Below, in pieces: positions 12,441-23,333 of a DNA stretch of 64,000 nucleotides; within the stretch, counting starts at the first letter, position 1; each line of letters opens with the position of its first letter. The notes beneath the pieces were generated by a model. That model was not told where the DNA came from. It saw only the letters and a list, made by a program, of their open reading frames with translations, and made no database searches. The stretch covers positions 230,140,578 through 230,204,577 of the forward strand of contig OY821517.1 in assembly GCA_963682025.1 (NCBI GenBank), written 5' to 3'. The stretch is from Cordilura impudica (lineage: Eukaryota; Arthropoda; Insecta; Diptera; Scathophagidae). A program made the position numbers and the translations under genes.

Positions 12441-14282
12441 GTTCAGTCGACTTTTCACGAAATACTTTATATTCGTCGCCTTTTAAATCATGCAAAATTG
12501 ATCTACCAATAGCATCAGCTACCTTGGACAGAACCGGGTCACGCCGCGTTTCTTTGGCTATATCTTTAAAATCTAGATTTAAAAAATTGTCTTTTTCCAC
12601 AAAATTTAAATAATTGCGTTCAATAGAATTTTCTGAAACGAAATGTTGTGGCATCCTGGATAAACTATCAGCGTCATTTAATGTGCCTTTAACGTACTGA
12701 ACTGTATAGTCAAAACCCGATAAAGTTAGTGACCAACGCTGCATACATGCCGAAGCCATTAATGGTAAACCTTTGTGCTCACCAAAAATAGTTAAAAGTG
12801 GTTTGTGGTCAGTTCGCAACACAAAGTGATGACCAGGCAGGTATTGTTTCAATTTTGTTACTGAGAAAATTATAGCTAACGCTTCTTTCTCTAATGCGCT
12901 GTAGTTTGTTTCAGTTTTAGTTAAGGCTCTCGATACAAAAGCTATAGGCTTCATTGTCTTATCTTGACAAATATGCGATAAAACACCTGCGACAGCCGAA
13001 TTGCAAGCGTCTGTTGTTAACACAATAGGTAAACGTGGATTAAAATGAATTAAGACTTGTTCAGACGACATATCGTTTTTTAAAATTTCATATGCTTCCT
13101 GACAAGACTTTGTCCAGTGAAACTTTACATCTTTCTTTAACAAATTGTAAAGTGGGGCCATCTTTTGAGCAAAATCTTTTATGAATTTGGAATAATAATT
13201 TAATATTCCGATAAAACCTCTTAATTCAGATACATTTTTAGGAATAGGTGCTTTGATTATTGAAGAAGTTCTATCTTCGTTTTTAACCAAACCATTCGCA
13301 TTTATTGTGAATCCTAAATAGGATATTTCTTTTTGAAAAAATTTGCATTTACTGACATTTAATTTAAGGCCAGCAGCTTGCAACTTGGACAGAACTAAAT
13401 TTAAGTTCTTAATATGCTCATGAAGGTCTTTACCAGTCACGGTAATGTCGTCTTGATATACGACTACGCCTGGAATCTCTCTTAAATGGTTTTCGATTGT
13501 TTTTTGAAAAATAGCAGCTGCAGTTTTCACACCGAAAGGCAGTCTTTTCATTTTAAGAGTACCAATATGTGTACTTAAAGTGCACAACATCTGTGACTTT
13601 TCGTCTAATAATAATTGATTATATGCATTCGCTAAATCTAATTTAGAAAATAAGTAACCACCTGTAAGGAAGCAAAAATTTCGTCTATCCTTGGAAGTGG
13701 ATACTTGAAATCAGTTAAGTGCTTGTTTATTGTTACTTTAAAATCGCCGCAAAGACGTAAGTCACCGTTTGGCTTCAATATCGGTATAAGTGGCGTGCCC
13801 CAATTGGAATTGTCCACTTGTTCCAATACACCCTGATCAATTAATTGTTTTAACTGTTTTTCTACCTTATCTTTCCATGCGATTGGTAGTGGGCGAGGTT
13901 TAAAAAAAATTGGTTTCACATTCTCATTAATTGACAAAGACACTTTAGCACATTTGTATGTTCCTAATTTGTTATCAAAAACTTCGTTGTATTGGTTTTT
14001 TATTTCTTTAGTTAAAACTTCAAAATTATTTGTTTCATTGACCGCATTTACCTGAACTAATTCGAATTTAAATTCACGTAAAAATGTTCTACCTAGTAAT
14101 GGTGGAGTATTTGTGTCCGTAACAACAATAACAATTCTCTTCTTAATGTTTTGATATTCTATGACCGATTCGTACTCACCCAAAATTTTTATTTGTTCCC
14201 CACTGTAGCTCATGTACTTATGTCTGCATTGTCTTAGAGATTTATTTATTTGGTGTTTCTCTAAAAACGAAATTGGCAACAA
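12310..14282 (-). pseudogene. Gypsy-1 protease end, reverse transcriptase, RNase H
   Basis: The first segment (14282-13638) holds the protease flap end (PPLLGRTFL) and the RT fingers, from PRPLPIAWKDKVEKQLKQLI to KYPLPRIDEIF. A one-base shift near 13655 leads into the second segment (to 12310), with the palm motif YQDD (YxDD with Gln at x), the thumb region, and RNase H with TDACNSAVAGVLSH and TDHKPLL. DAC stands where DAS is usual, but the catalytic Asp is kept. A chromo-like or env region is not seen. All domains expected for Gypsy pol up to the integrase are present in order, so the breaks look like point indels rather than deletions. Confidence 0.92.
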
Positions 14283-15277
14283 GGAGCCCCGGTATCACAA
14301 ACTGCTTCAAACTTGACTCCATCTATTGTTACAGGCAGCGAGTACAGGTTCACCGAATTGGCACCTAAGACACTAAAAATTGAAAAATCAAATTCGTTAT
14401 CGTTAGAAAAACTAATATCTGAATTCGATACATAACCTATCTTCTTGCGACACTTATCTCTACATATAGAAGCTAGATGGCCCATTTTACCACACGAATG
14501 GCACTTGTTCTCCTTATACTTGCATTGCCACGAGTTGTGATTGCGCCAGCCACAATGCGAACATGCATCGCTTTGCTTCTCTCTATCACCGCTGCTGCTG
14601 CTTGGTTTCACGCCGCCTCTAACTCTGCTTTTGCCGCTGCCGTTGTTGTCGTTTACTTTTCTGCTGTTTGACTTTTGTTGACCTTGATGATTGTTTCTAC
14701 ATGTCTTTCTCACGTAATGTATTTCTTCTCTTTCGGTCCCGTTACTTGAATTTAGCTTTGTCTCCATAATAAGGGCTTTTCTGTACGCATCTTCCAAGGT
14801 TAATCTTTCATCTTCTTCGCACATCCTTTCATAAATTTTTGTTGGTAGCCCCATTACAAATTAGTTTAAAAGAAAGGCTTGTAGATTTTCACCAAATTTG
14901 CAACTCATTGCCAACTTTTTTAGTCTCGCGTACCAACTTGAAATGGTTTCACCTTCACATTTTATGGCTTGGTGGAAAATTTTTCTTTCCCGAGAAACTA
15001 TGGTTTGTGGAGAAAATTGTGTTTCCAAAATTTTGCACAATTCTTTGTATGTTTTTTCAACAGGTGACAATGGACTACAGAGACAATGTAACACACTGTA
15101 TGCTTGTGAACCAATGGCTTTTAACAATGTAGCCTTTTTTTTATTGTCATCCGTCATACCTATTTCAGCGAAGTGTATTTCCAGCATCTCCTTCCACATG
15201 ACCCAATCGTCCACATTTGGAGAAAACTCTGGTACCGCTTGTGTGTTAGACAATGTAAATTGCACGGGATCAGGCAT
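14261..15277 (-). pseudogene. Gypsy-1 gag and start of protease
   Basis: Gag polyprotein of the LTR element. The ATG at 15277 opens MPDPVQFTLS and a capsid-like region with W/L-rich helices. A TAA at 14861-14863 interrupts an otherwise continuous frame, then the nucleocapsid has two CCHC knuckles (CSHCGWRNHNSWQC and CHSCGKMGHLASIC, ~14470-14550). The aspartic protease motif DTGA follows at ~14300, after which a one-base shift moves the frame to the 14282-13638 segment. The gag-protease fusion is usual for Gypsy elements. The single stop and shift leave the copy non-coding as sequenced. Confidence 0.9.
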
Positions 15278-15496
15278 CTTCTTAACGTATTTGTCTTTAT
15301 TTTTGACTTTTTAAACTAACTTTTTTTTTTAAGGTTTTTGTATGCTTGTAGTTTTGAGTTTTTATGTAGTTGTTGTTTGAAATGTTTTCAAGTATAAAAA
15401 CATGTACTTTTGTTGTTATATTCGTATATTTTACCGCTTTAATTTAATTTGTTTATCATAAATATAAAGACATTTATAATATTTTTTTGGTTAATT

Positions 15497-15513
15497 TCAA
15501 CACCTCGTCGCCA
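15497..15513 (-). promoter_or_regulatory. Gypsy-1 primer binding site
   Basis: Minus-strand TGGCGACGAGGTGTTGA begins 3 nt inside the 5' LTR. It starts with TGG, complementary to the tRNA CCA end. I cannot name the tRNA. Confidence 0.6.
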
Positions 15514-15516
15514 TAT

Positions 15517-15680
15517 TGTAGTGTATTACACTGACTTTGAAATAAAACGCGTGATCGTTGTTTGTTAGTTCTTATGCGACTGAATAATTTTATTTCTAGT
15601 TTCTTATTTTACTCCTCCTTTTTCTCTCGTGTTTAGAACATGTTGGGCTTGCCAGATTGTAACAATAGAAATACCCTACA
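15517..15680 (-). repeat. Gypsy-1 5' LTR
   Basis: 164 bp with TGTAG...CTACA ends. It is expected to contain the promoter and the start of transcription reading toward lower coordinates. CATAG follows at 15681 as the target duplication. Confidence 0.95.
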
Positions 15681-15889
15681 CATAGCATTGTATAATTTTA
15701 TGTATTTGTTAGTAGCAACTTTAAATGCATTTTACTCCAAAAAAAATTTTAAAATTTAAAAATATGGAAATCGGGTGGACAGCTAAAAAGAAATACCTTT
15801 CAAATAAGATACGCTTGGTGAAAATCGGGAGAAAATTGTGGAAAAAATCATCGGTTACAAGAAATCGCCTTACCTATTAATATTATAGA

Positions 15890-16215
15890 TAACAATTGTT
15901 CCATTGCTATGGATAGAATAGAAGCTATGTTAGCAAATCTGCTCAATATGAAAACAATGTTATGTAGTATCAGAATTATGCAAATAAACCTACGTATAGG
16001 AATATGGAACTCCAGCGGACTTCCAAATCACACAAGAGAAAAATAAACTTTTATCCATTTACATCATATCGATATGTTTTTAATATTCGAAACAGATTTC
16101 ACAAAAAAGACATACCTTAATATCAAAGATTACCATTTGATATCATGTAACCACCCAGATGAAACATCCCATGGTGGTTCTGCAATTTTGGTAAAGTCTT
16201 CTATTATATACCTCG
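15890..16215 (+). pseudogene. Jockey-type LINE: end of ORF1 and start of ORF2 endonuclease
   Basis: The frame resumes exactly at the Helitron boundary (15890) with DRIEAMLANLLN, typical of the Jockey ORF1 C-terminus, and runs in the same frame into LRIGIWNSSGLPNHTRE at ~15987, the start of the AP-like endonuclease of ORF2. The ETDFTKKTYLN and HGGSAILVKSS motifs of the endonuclease follow. A stop sits near 16044. Similarity ends near 16215, so most of ORF2 is missing. It is the third piece of the LINE split at 5750 and 10637. Confidence 0.8.
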
Positions 16216-16339
16216 CACATTGGGGATTTTTGTATGGAGGGGAGGAAAAAAAAGTTTTTTGGAAATATATGAGTTTATGACTGATATAGTTTTCTTTTTA
16301 CAGCAGAACATAACATAATTGAGATTAGAAAATATATAT

Positions 16340-16817
16340 ATTTGTTATATATATATAGTACATATAGGAATGGAGTTTTGTTTGTTTGTTTGTTTCTGGT
16401 TTATAGGACGCCACACCACTGGGCCGATCGTCTTGAAATTTTTACAGTAACTAACTACCTATCTGGAAGGGACAATAGGCAATCAGATCAATTTTGTTAT
16501 TTGAATTTGAAAAAGATGCCGGAGAAGTGGTTTTTGGATGTACAAGGCTTCAAAGGATCAAAATTTTCTATTTTGGTAGAAAGACAAAATAGTATATCCT
16601 ATTGAATTTAACTTGAAATTTTTTATTTTCTGAAGTGTATTGTTACTTTTGCAAATAATTTAATTGCTAAATTTAATCTAATTGAATTGAAATTAAACTT
16701 GTTTACTTTAATTGAATAAAAAACAATTAACATATATCTAAATTTATAAATTTGTATATAAAAATATTACTAAATAATATATAGGCTAGGGCGAAACAAC
16801 GTTCGGCTGGATCCGCT
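16340..16817 (+). mobile_element. Helitron-like or related interspersed repeat, 3' end at 16817
   Basis: It contains a (TTTG)n-type stretch at 16378-16396 followed by GGGCCGATCGTCTTGAAATTTT, a layout often seen in dispersed insect repeats, and ends GGCTGGATCCGCTAA followed by T. The terminal 17 bases nearly equal the CTAG end of the 10638 Helitron. The 5' limit is uncertain and no protein is encoded. Confidence 0.4.
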
Positions 16818-16867
16818 AATTTTAAAAAATTGAGTTTGTATGATAAAAAATATTAATTTAAACTTAC

Positions 16868-17006
16868 GGCAACTTCAACGCTTGAAGGGGGCAATAATCT
16901 GGAAGACACTTTAGTACATTTGCAGTTGTCGAAACACCATTGGGCATACTGTCTTAGCTTTCCATCTAAACATTCCAGACTTTTCTTAAGATACGAAACA
17001 AAATAT
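16868..17006 (-). CDS. Candidate internal exon of an unidentified host gene
   Basis: A 139-bp open stretch flanked on the minus strand by a good acceptor (CTTTTACAG before 17006) and a consensus donor (GTAAGTTT after 16868). It is open for 46 codons after one base (phase 2 in, phase 0 out) and reads YFVSYLKKSLECLDGKLRQY... with four cysteines, ending SSVEVA. It does not look like any transposon protein I know, and base composition is less AT-biased than the surroundings. I do not recognise the protein. No neighbouring exon was found within the window, so this may be an isolated exon of a long-intron gene or a captured fragment. Confidence 0.4.
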
Positions 17007-17009
17007 CTG

Positions 17010-18610
17010 TAAAAGATTAAGATTTAATATTAAGAAACATTATATAAAAAAGAAACTTATTGTCGGTCTAGACCAGAGGTTTCATGAGTTCTTGGGGCCA
17101 ATTTTGCTTAAGTCATAATTGGGTATAGAAAATAACCAAAAATTCAATTTCTATAGTATTTTTTTAATTTGAGAACTATGGATATACAAAGGTCATATTG
17201 GATGCTGCTTCAGTAATACAAAAGGTGCAAAAATGGCCTGATCATGACCATATTTAGTCTAGTATGTGCACGAATTGTGTGAAGAAGGACTGTGAAGTGT
17301 ACTGCATAAGTTCATGTACAAATGCTTATTCGTATAAATTTGGTGTATGCACAAACGCAAAATAAAAGGTTTAAACTATATTTTACTACTCGTACATTAA
17401 CACGTTTTATATTTTGTGAAAAGTTCTAAACAAATATTAGATGACCTATATATGCTAGTGGAGTCAACCCAATGGAACAATGAACATAGTGTCCTTAAAC
17501 ATTTTTAACATACTGATTGCATGCTCTCTTTACACAGGTACACAGAATTTTTATGGAACAGAACTAAAGAGCATTGAGTAAACCTAGAAATGATTGAAAA
17601 AACTGGAATGTTGGCCCAAGGCCAATAAAAACGTTAACTAAATAAATACGAAGTCGTGGAGATTTCGTAACCCGCATGAAGATAAAATTGACTGTGTTGA
17701 AATCAGAACTCAATTACACAGTCGGTGCAAGCTTTAGGCGAAACATTGAACTGAAAATATTACAGACCAAAATAAATAAAAAATCATATGGAAAATAAGA
17801 GAAAAATGGGAAGCACTCAAACATAGATTAGTGAGGTCATTACAGCGTCGGTCAATGCTCCAACAACAGTAAGCGCGTGCCTCGAAAAAAGACTGTCAGA
17901 TTTGAGCTAAAAAAAAAACAACATATATAATATATTATCTTATCTATTATGAAACTAAATATTATTTGGTAAAGGCAACTCTGGTCTCTAAGTGTAAAAA
18001 AGTAAAAATGTTATAGCTGCGTTAAAATTGTTTATATTTTTCTTTTTTAATATATCTAACTCTGATATAAAAAATCTTTATAAACCAAACCAGGACGTAC
18101 AGGCGTCTGTAATTTGTTGAAACTGTACAGTTCGAAGTGGTCATCAAGTTACTTTTTACAACTTAACACTGGTGATGGTTATCTGGGCAACTGCCATTTA
18201 AAATTATACGTAAACCATAATAAACATAGTTTCGTACACTATATTTGTTGTCAAACAACTTTATCTTCAATACAAGGATTTTACCTATGCAGGAGTCTGA
18301 AAAGTGTTGCTGTAAGAGAAGTACAAATTTCATTTTCTTTTAACAAATCATTTTGGTTCTGTATTATTGGTTTCTAGCGCTACGCTGGAGAATCAGGTGT
18401 TGTACATATGCGGTAATTTTTTGTGATATATATAATTAATGCCAAAAAGTATACTTCAAAAATATAAGTAAATAAATGAATAATAAACGTACAATAGACA
18501 TCACATCACCTGATCACACTGAAAATAATCATTATAAGAAACGTATATCTGATAATAATTTTACCCATAAAAACAAAGTTTTTATTAAAATTCTTTCTTT
18601 CCTTATGCAT
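17010..18610. other. AT-rich stretch, no gene seen
   Basis: Only short chance ORFs. GGCCAATAAAAACGTTAACT near 17620 looks like a 3' tail of an old retroposon. No conserved domain is visible. Confidence 0.5.
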
Positions 18611-18617
18611 ATGAGTT

Positions 18618-18935
18618 TTGAATCTCTCCGTGACTGTGCGTGACTATGTCGAGGTTAATCTTTTCCACAGCAAGTCTATCGACCAAGTTTCAGATAGATT
18701 GGATGAGGGGCAATCCGTTTTAAATCTCTACGTGACTGTGTGTGACCAAGTCAAAGTTAATCTTTTTTCACAGCAAGTGTATGGACCAAGTTTCGGATCG
18801 ATCGGATTAGGGGAAATGACATTTAGATCACTCCGTCACTGTTCGTGACTATGCGTGACTACCCCAAAATTAATCTGTAGTCACAACAAGACTATGGGCC
18901 AAGTTTCATATCAATTGGATAAGGAGCAATGGGGT
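18618..18935. repeat. Three-copy ~103-bp tandem repeat
   Basis: Copies start near 18621, 18724 and 18827. They share TCTCTCCGTGACTGTG, CACAGCAAG, CCAAGTTTC and GATTGGAT blocks, with about 15-25% divergence by eye. An ACGACAGACAGACAGAGAG tail follows at 18942. It lies directly 5' of a LINE ORF1, so it could be the LINE's 5' leader. Confidence 0.8.
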
Positions 18936-18984
18936 TGCCCCACGACAGACAGACAGAGAGCATGAGGTAAAAGAGTTTAAAAAT

Positions 18985-20228
18985 ATGTCTGAACCAATTC
19001 AATCTTCCACTCAAGACGTGCTCTCTTGGGAAAAATTATGCAAGCTTTTGGAAGACAAACTAAAAGATGTCACAAGAAAATCAGATCTTGTTGAGATTGA
19101 ATCAAATATTGATGAACTTAAAAAAGAAAATATTGAATTAAAAAATACTATAAAAAAAACTCAATTCAAGGCTTGAATTCCTTGATCGTAGATCACGTTG
19201 AGCAAATGTTGTTGTTGAAGGTCTAAGTTGGAGAAATAAACAATCTGCTAAGTCTAAATTTTATAAATTGTGTACTGATTTGCTTCAAGTTGATGTAAAT
19301 GTGGTCTCAACCCATATGAGTGGTCAAGGAAAACCCGTTCTGTTCAGTTTAGGGTTAAGTCTAAGTTATACAAAAAGATCACACTGGAGAGGAATATACA
19401 ATACAATTTACGACATTAAAAAGAAAATTGCTGAATCTAACGTAAAAACTAAAGTGAGGTGAATTTTACATTTTCATAAATGACAATAAATTTATGTGGT
19501 CGGATTGGAAACTTATTCAACTAAAGATTACGATTTCATTCATAATATACTAACGGAATGCAACTACATGATATACGCGTTAATAATATCCAAAAAAAAG
19601 AAAAATAATACATATGTAGATAATTTTCAATCTCAATAGCAGTCTTAGTTATGCCATTTAGTATCCTACAATATAACTTATCTTGCAAATACTTCAAAAT
19701 TTGGTAATTTTCTAACTTATTTAAATAAATTCGACATATTTTTCTTTTTTGAAACTCATGTCATAGTAGATAGACAACATCAATTTTCGTCATATTTTAA
19801 AAATTTTTCGTTACAATGGATTGCAGCTGTGAAAATTCATAGCGCTGGACGTGCTAGTGGTTCGTATGGCTTCAGAAAGGAACTTCAAAAAGATAATGCA
19901 TTTGAATTTATACAAATTTCAAATAACATAGCGTTAACGGCTAAACTACATGGAAATGTCTTCTACTTCATACCAAGGTATTTGAATTGCTCAAATTGGA
20001 AATCTGATCTAGAAAAATTTGAAGATTTTCTAAATGACCTTAATCCAATTAACTTTGCATCGTTGGCGGTCAAAAGATAAAGTATTGATTAGAGTGATCG
20101 AAAATGTGGGTGGTATAGTGTTAAATGGGAGGACTGGTAATGATGAAACTGGAGAATACAGCTTTTGTGGTATAATGGTAGTAATAGATTATTGCATTTG
20201 TTCGCACAATTTTTTTAAAATGTGCTGA
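18985..20228 (+). pseudogene. CR1-type LINE: ORF1 and endonuclease remnants
   Basis: The first part (18985-19462) encodes a coiled-coil segment (KSDLVEIESNIDELKKENIELKN type) and an ORF1-like RNA-binding region, with a frameshift near 19175. The second (19720-20228) carries endonuclease motifs: FDIFFFFETHV, GRASGSYGFRK, RYLNCSNW, LEKFEDFLNDLN, and LNGRTGNDETGEY followed by VIDYCICS. The catalytic ETH is recognisable. Several stops and shifts are present and no RT follows, so the copy is 3'-truncated or deleted. Confidence 0.7.
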
Positions 20229-20917
20229 TGATTTTTCTATTGCATCCCTTTTATGTTCAAAAATAAAAACTTCATCCATTGATATTGTAATTTATGTGTA
20301 ATTTGTATTGTTGTTTAGGTGAGATTTATAATGTGGTATTTTCGTTTTCAGTGTTAAAGCACGATTTAGTTCTTGATATTAAAACATATTTTTTATTCAC
20401 AAGTTCCACAAATTTAATTTTTTTTAATAATCTTCACTTTTTTTATTTTATATAATTTTAGTTATATTGTCACTTCTACTCTATGACCATTCTACGACTA
20501 TTCTAAAATTAATAGTTACACTAACGTTAATAATATTTTATTCTACCCTGATTAACACACGTGTTGACCCAAAATGCAATCGTTTGTTGAATGTATTGCA
20601 GAGTAATATTATACAATCATGTGAGGTCTTATTATATTGGCATTGAATACTTGTACTATTTTCAAACAAACTGTTAACATACCGACACTTGAGTTACGTC
20701 GCCATAACAACGCACCACCATATCACATATATAATCTACATTTTATATTAATACACAATTATATCTATAAACAAATATATCTACAGTTACATACATTTCT
20801 CATTCTTATATTAATTCTTAAACATATTTACACACTTGATTATTTATGCATATTTGTTTACGTACAATATTTATTTTTTTTAACGGAAAGAGTATTATTA
20901 TGTCACATACAATGACA
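20229..20917. other. AT-rich stretch, no gene seen
   Basis: The 92-codon ORF at 20637-20915 is low-complexity I/Y/L-rich translation of AT-rich DNA. Nothing else is supported. A Gypsy-2 LTR might begin near 20926 (AGTTAAACTC), but no second LTR was found to confirm it. Confidence 0.5.
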
Positions 20918-21061
20918 TAGTTAAACTCCCATAAAAATTATATCGTCCATTGTTTATTGTGAAATTGTATCATTGTACATTACCACATTTAAATTCCAAA
21001 TAACTGTGATTGTTTATAAAATGTGACAATGTACGCTGAAATAACATAAATAAAATAAATA

Positions 21062-21220
21062 TGTGACCTTCTCCGAGAAAAGGGACCTAGTGTGTCGAAA
21101 AACGGGTTGTGTCAAAAACGGTGGATTCTGGTATCTAAAAGGGTGTAGAAACTTTAAATGAGTTTTTTTCCCAAAACTTAATTTTCACACACTAGGTCCC
21201 TTTTACCGGAGAAGGTCACA
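21062..21220. mobile_element. 159-bp hairpin MITE with TA duplication
   Basis: Near-perfect terminal inverted repeats of about 33 bp (TGTGACCTTCTCCGAGAAAA ... complement) flank a short loop. TA precedes and follows the element, as for Tc1/mariner-type insertion. No coding capacity. Confidence 0.8.
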
Positions 21221-21244
21221 TATGGTAAAATCTAAAAAGAACTA

Positions 21245-21465
21245 AAATTGTTAATAAATAAAATTGATATTTTTTGAACTAAGACTACGTCAAATTTAAT
21301 GAAATAAAATTGTTAATAAATAAAATTGATACTACTTTTGAACTAAGAAATAAAACAAATACAATAACTAAAACAGTTAATAAATAAAATTGATAAAAAT
21401 AAACATATTGTAAAATTAAAACCTTCAAAGAACCAAAATTGTGAATAAATAAAATTGATATTTCT
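21245..21465. repeat. Four-copy AATAAATAAAATTGATA repeat
   Basis: The core GTTAATAAATAAAATTGATA (one copy GTGAATAAAT...) occurs at about 21250, 21312, 21377 and 21441, a period near 64 bp. It lies just before the Gypsy-2 primer site, so it is probably in that element's 5' LTR. Confidence 0.7.
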
Positions 21466-21974
21466 ATATGGGAAAGAAGCGTAATATTTTCTAAATTTAC
21501 CACGATATATAACTGGAGCAGTCTACGGAGCTTGTTTTAACAAGCAACGCTCACAACTAGGGAAACATCAAAAACAACAACGAGAGAACAAAATTACAGC
21601 CACATGCAGCTCATCATTACCTTTGGTATCATCTTTTAAGTTAAAATCTTTTAACTGAACATTAATCTTTAAAATGTGAAGTATAGTTAAGATTTCTTTA
21701 GGAACAAAAAGTGATAGATCGTTATTTAGGATTTGATAAATTAAACGGAAATTTTTTTTAAGAAGAAAAAAGGATAAAATAAAATGAAAATAACTCTGTG
21801 AATTTCGTGTGCATTCATTAATGTCGAAATCATCCAAAAGATTTTCCCTATATTCTAGAAGTTTTAAAAGTAAGTCCCTTGAAGCCATTTCGGAAAATGC
21901 AGTATTACAAACCTCTCGAATTATGACAGAATCAAGGGCGACACTTATGGGACCTTCAACAGGGGACACTTAGA

Positions 21975-22593
21975 ATGACATTTTCAATTCTCTCAGAATT
22001 CCTGACGCGATAAAGGGCCTGCCATAATTCGATGGAAATCCTAGACTCTTACATGAGTTTGTCAATAATGTAGAAGAAATCCTTCTTCACATCAGGGGGC
22101 TGACGGCATACCTTATGGACAAATTTTATTACGGGCCAAAAGGAATAAGATCACGGACCAAGCCAATGAAGTACTCAACATGTATGGCTTTAAACTGGGA
22201 TGATATTAAGGGAAACTTAATCCTCCATTATTCTGACAAGTTATATATAGTCAAGTTATGGAGATCAAATTAGCTCTCTGTAATAATATCCTGATACATG
22301 AATTTGATCAAAATGTTATAAAAGCAAAGAAGGAACTCTTTGCTGAAATGTGCTTGAACTCATTCATGACAAACCTACGAGAACCATTAGGAGCATCAAT
22401 TACGGCAATGAGACCTGAGTCCTTAGCCACCGCTCTTTCATACTATATTAAAGAACAGAACATATTTTATGGACAGTTTAAGAATCGACAAAATTTTTTC
22501 CAACAAAATAAACTACATTCCAGTTACTCAGGTAATAGACCGAATTTCGGCCACAGCAATATTACAACAAACATTCACGAAATCAATTTTTGA
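21975..22593 (+). pseudogene. Gypsy-2 gag remnant
   Basis: Gag-like text: HEFVNNVEEILLHIRG (~22045), YGFKLGWDDIKGNLILHYSDK (~22180-22245) and CLNSFMTNLREPLGASI followed by MRPESLATALSY (~22350-22440), the end of the capsid-like region in 17.6/297-type gag. A frameshift or stop separates 22000-22250 from 22258-22593. No zinc knuckle is seen, as in that group. 22594-23330 is a degenerate continuation toward protease with no clear active site. Confidence 0.65.
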
Positions 22594-23333
22594 CTTTCAA
22601 TAATTCAGGTACATACCCCAGAGACCAACTTTCAACAACTCGAGGAACAATTTGAAGGGTTTTATATAGTCAGGACCTGAACCCGTGGATACAAGTACCA
22701 CGTTTTCATGATATGGGAAACAAGCGGACAACCCTTTTAAACAATCTCCTAGTGCACGAACCCGTTTATCATCCAACTCTAGGATGGAGTTGAACAATAT
22801 AGATAACTACACAACAACAGATAGAGCTGATCAAGATCCAATACCAAGGGGTTTCCAGGACAATAGCTTTACGTACCCTATGGGAACTTTCCAGGACATG
22901 GACCGATTCCAAGATGAGATAACGAACATTGAGGACGAACAAAATTGTCAGATATCTGCCTCGACGAACCGAGAGGATACATAGATATTAATATTCATTG
23001 GTCCGAGCTGGACCAGGAGCATCCTCATCCTTCCTCAATCCAGAATTCACTGACAAATCAGATCAACAGAAGTGCAGACTAGCTACTGTCTGAATTGTCT
23101 TTAATGACGAAAAACTGGACAAGAAAATTACACTAAAGATGTTTAAAGAATTCAATCAAGAGGGTGATTTTGAATTTTTACTTTTTAAATTCCATAAATA
23201 TTTAGACGGTTTAATGGGATTAAATTTCCTGACTGAGACCAAGACTGTAATAGACCTCCCCAATGGATGCTTAAGGATAAAGGCGGCCGTGATCCCTTTA
23301 TAGTTCACGACCAATAGGACATCTGGGACATAC

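Larger units (their letters stand above)
10831..15680 (-). mobile_element. Gypsy-1: LTR retrotransposon, Mag-like (Ty3/Gypsy)
   Basis: A structurally complete element with 164-bp LTRs at both ends and a CATAG target duplication (10826-10830 and 15681-15685). It encodes gag-protease-RT-RNase H-integrase on the minus strand and has no env. The domain order and the integrase text resemble the 'K02A2.6-like' Mag lineage. The two LTRs differ at only two visible positions, so insertion is recent, yet the coding region has one nonsense codon and at least three frameshifts. It sits inside the small Helitron. Confidence 0.93.
10638..15889 (-). mobile_element. Small non-autonomous Helitron (split by Gypsy-1)
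   Basis: On the minus strand the element starts with TC at 15889 and ends with CTAG at 10638. It lies precisely between A and T of the host, the hallmark of Helitron insertion. A short palindrome (CTCGAAATTCGAG, 10656-10668) lies just inside the CTAG end, as the Helitron 3' hairpin does. The Jockey ORF1 frame is continuous across the empty site. Without the Gypsy insert it is about 0.4 kb and has no coding capacity. Confidence 0.75.

Noticed and set aside
10638..16817. One large TIR transposon bounded by the TAGCGGATCC(C)AGCC matches at both ends
   Set aside because: The LINE frame is continuous across 10638-15889 alone, so the two matches are two separate Helitron-type 3' ends in opposite orientation.
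20637..20915. 92-codon plus-strand ORF
   Set aside because: Low-complexity I/Y/L-rich translation without any motif.
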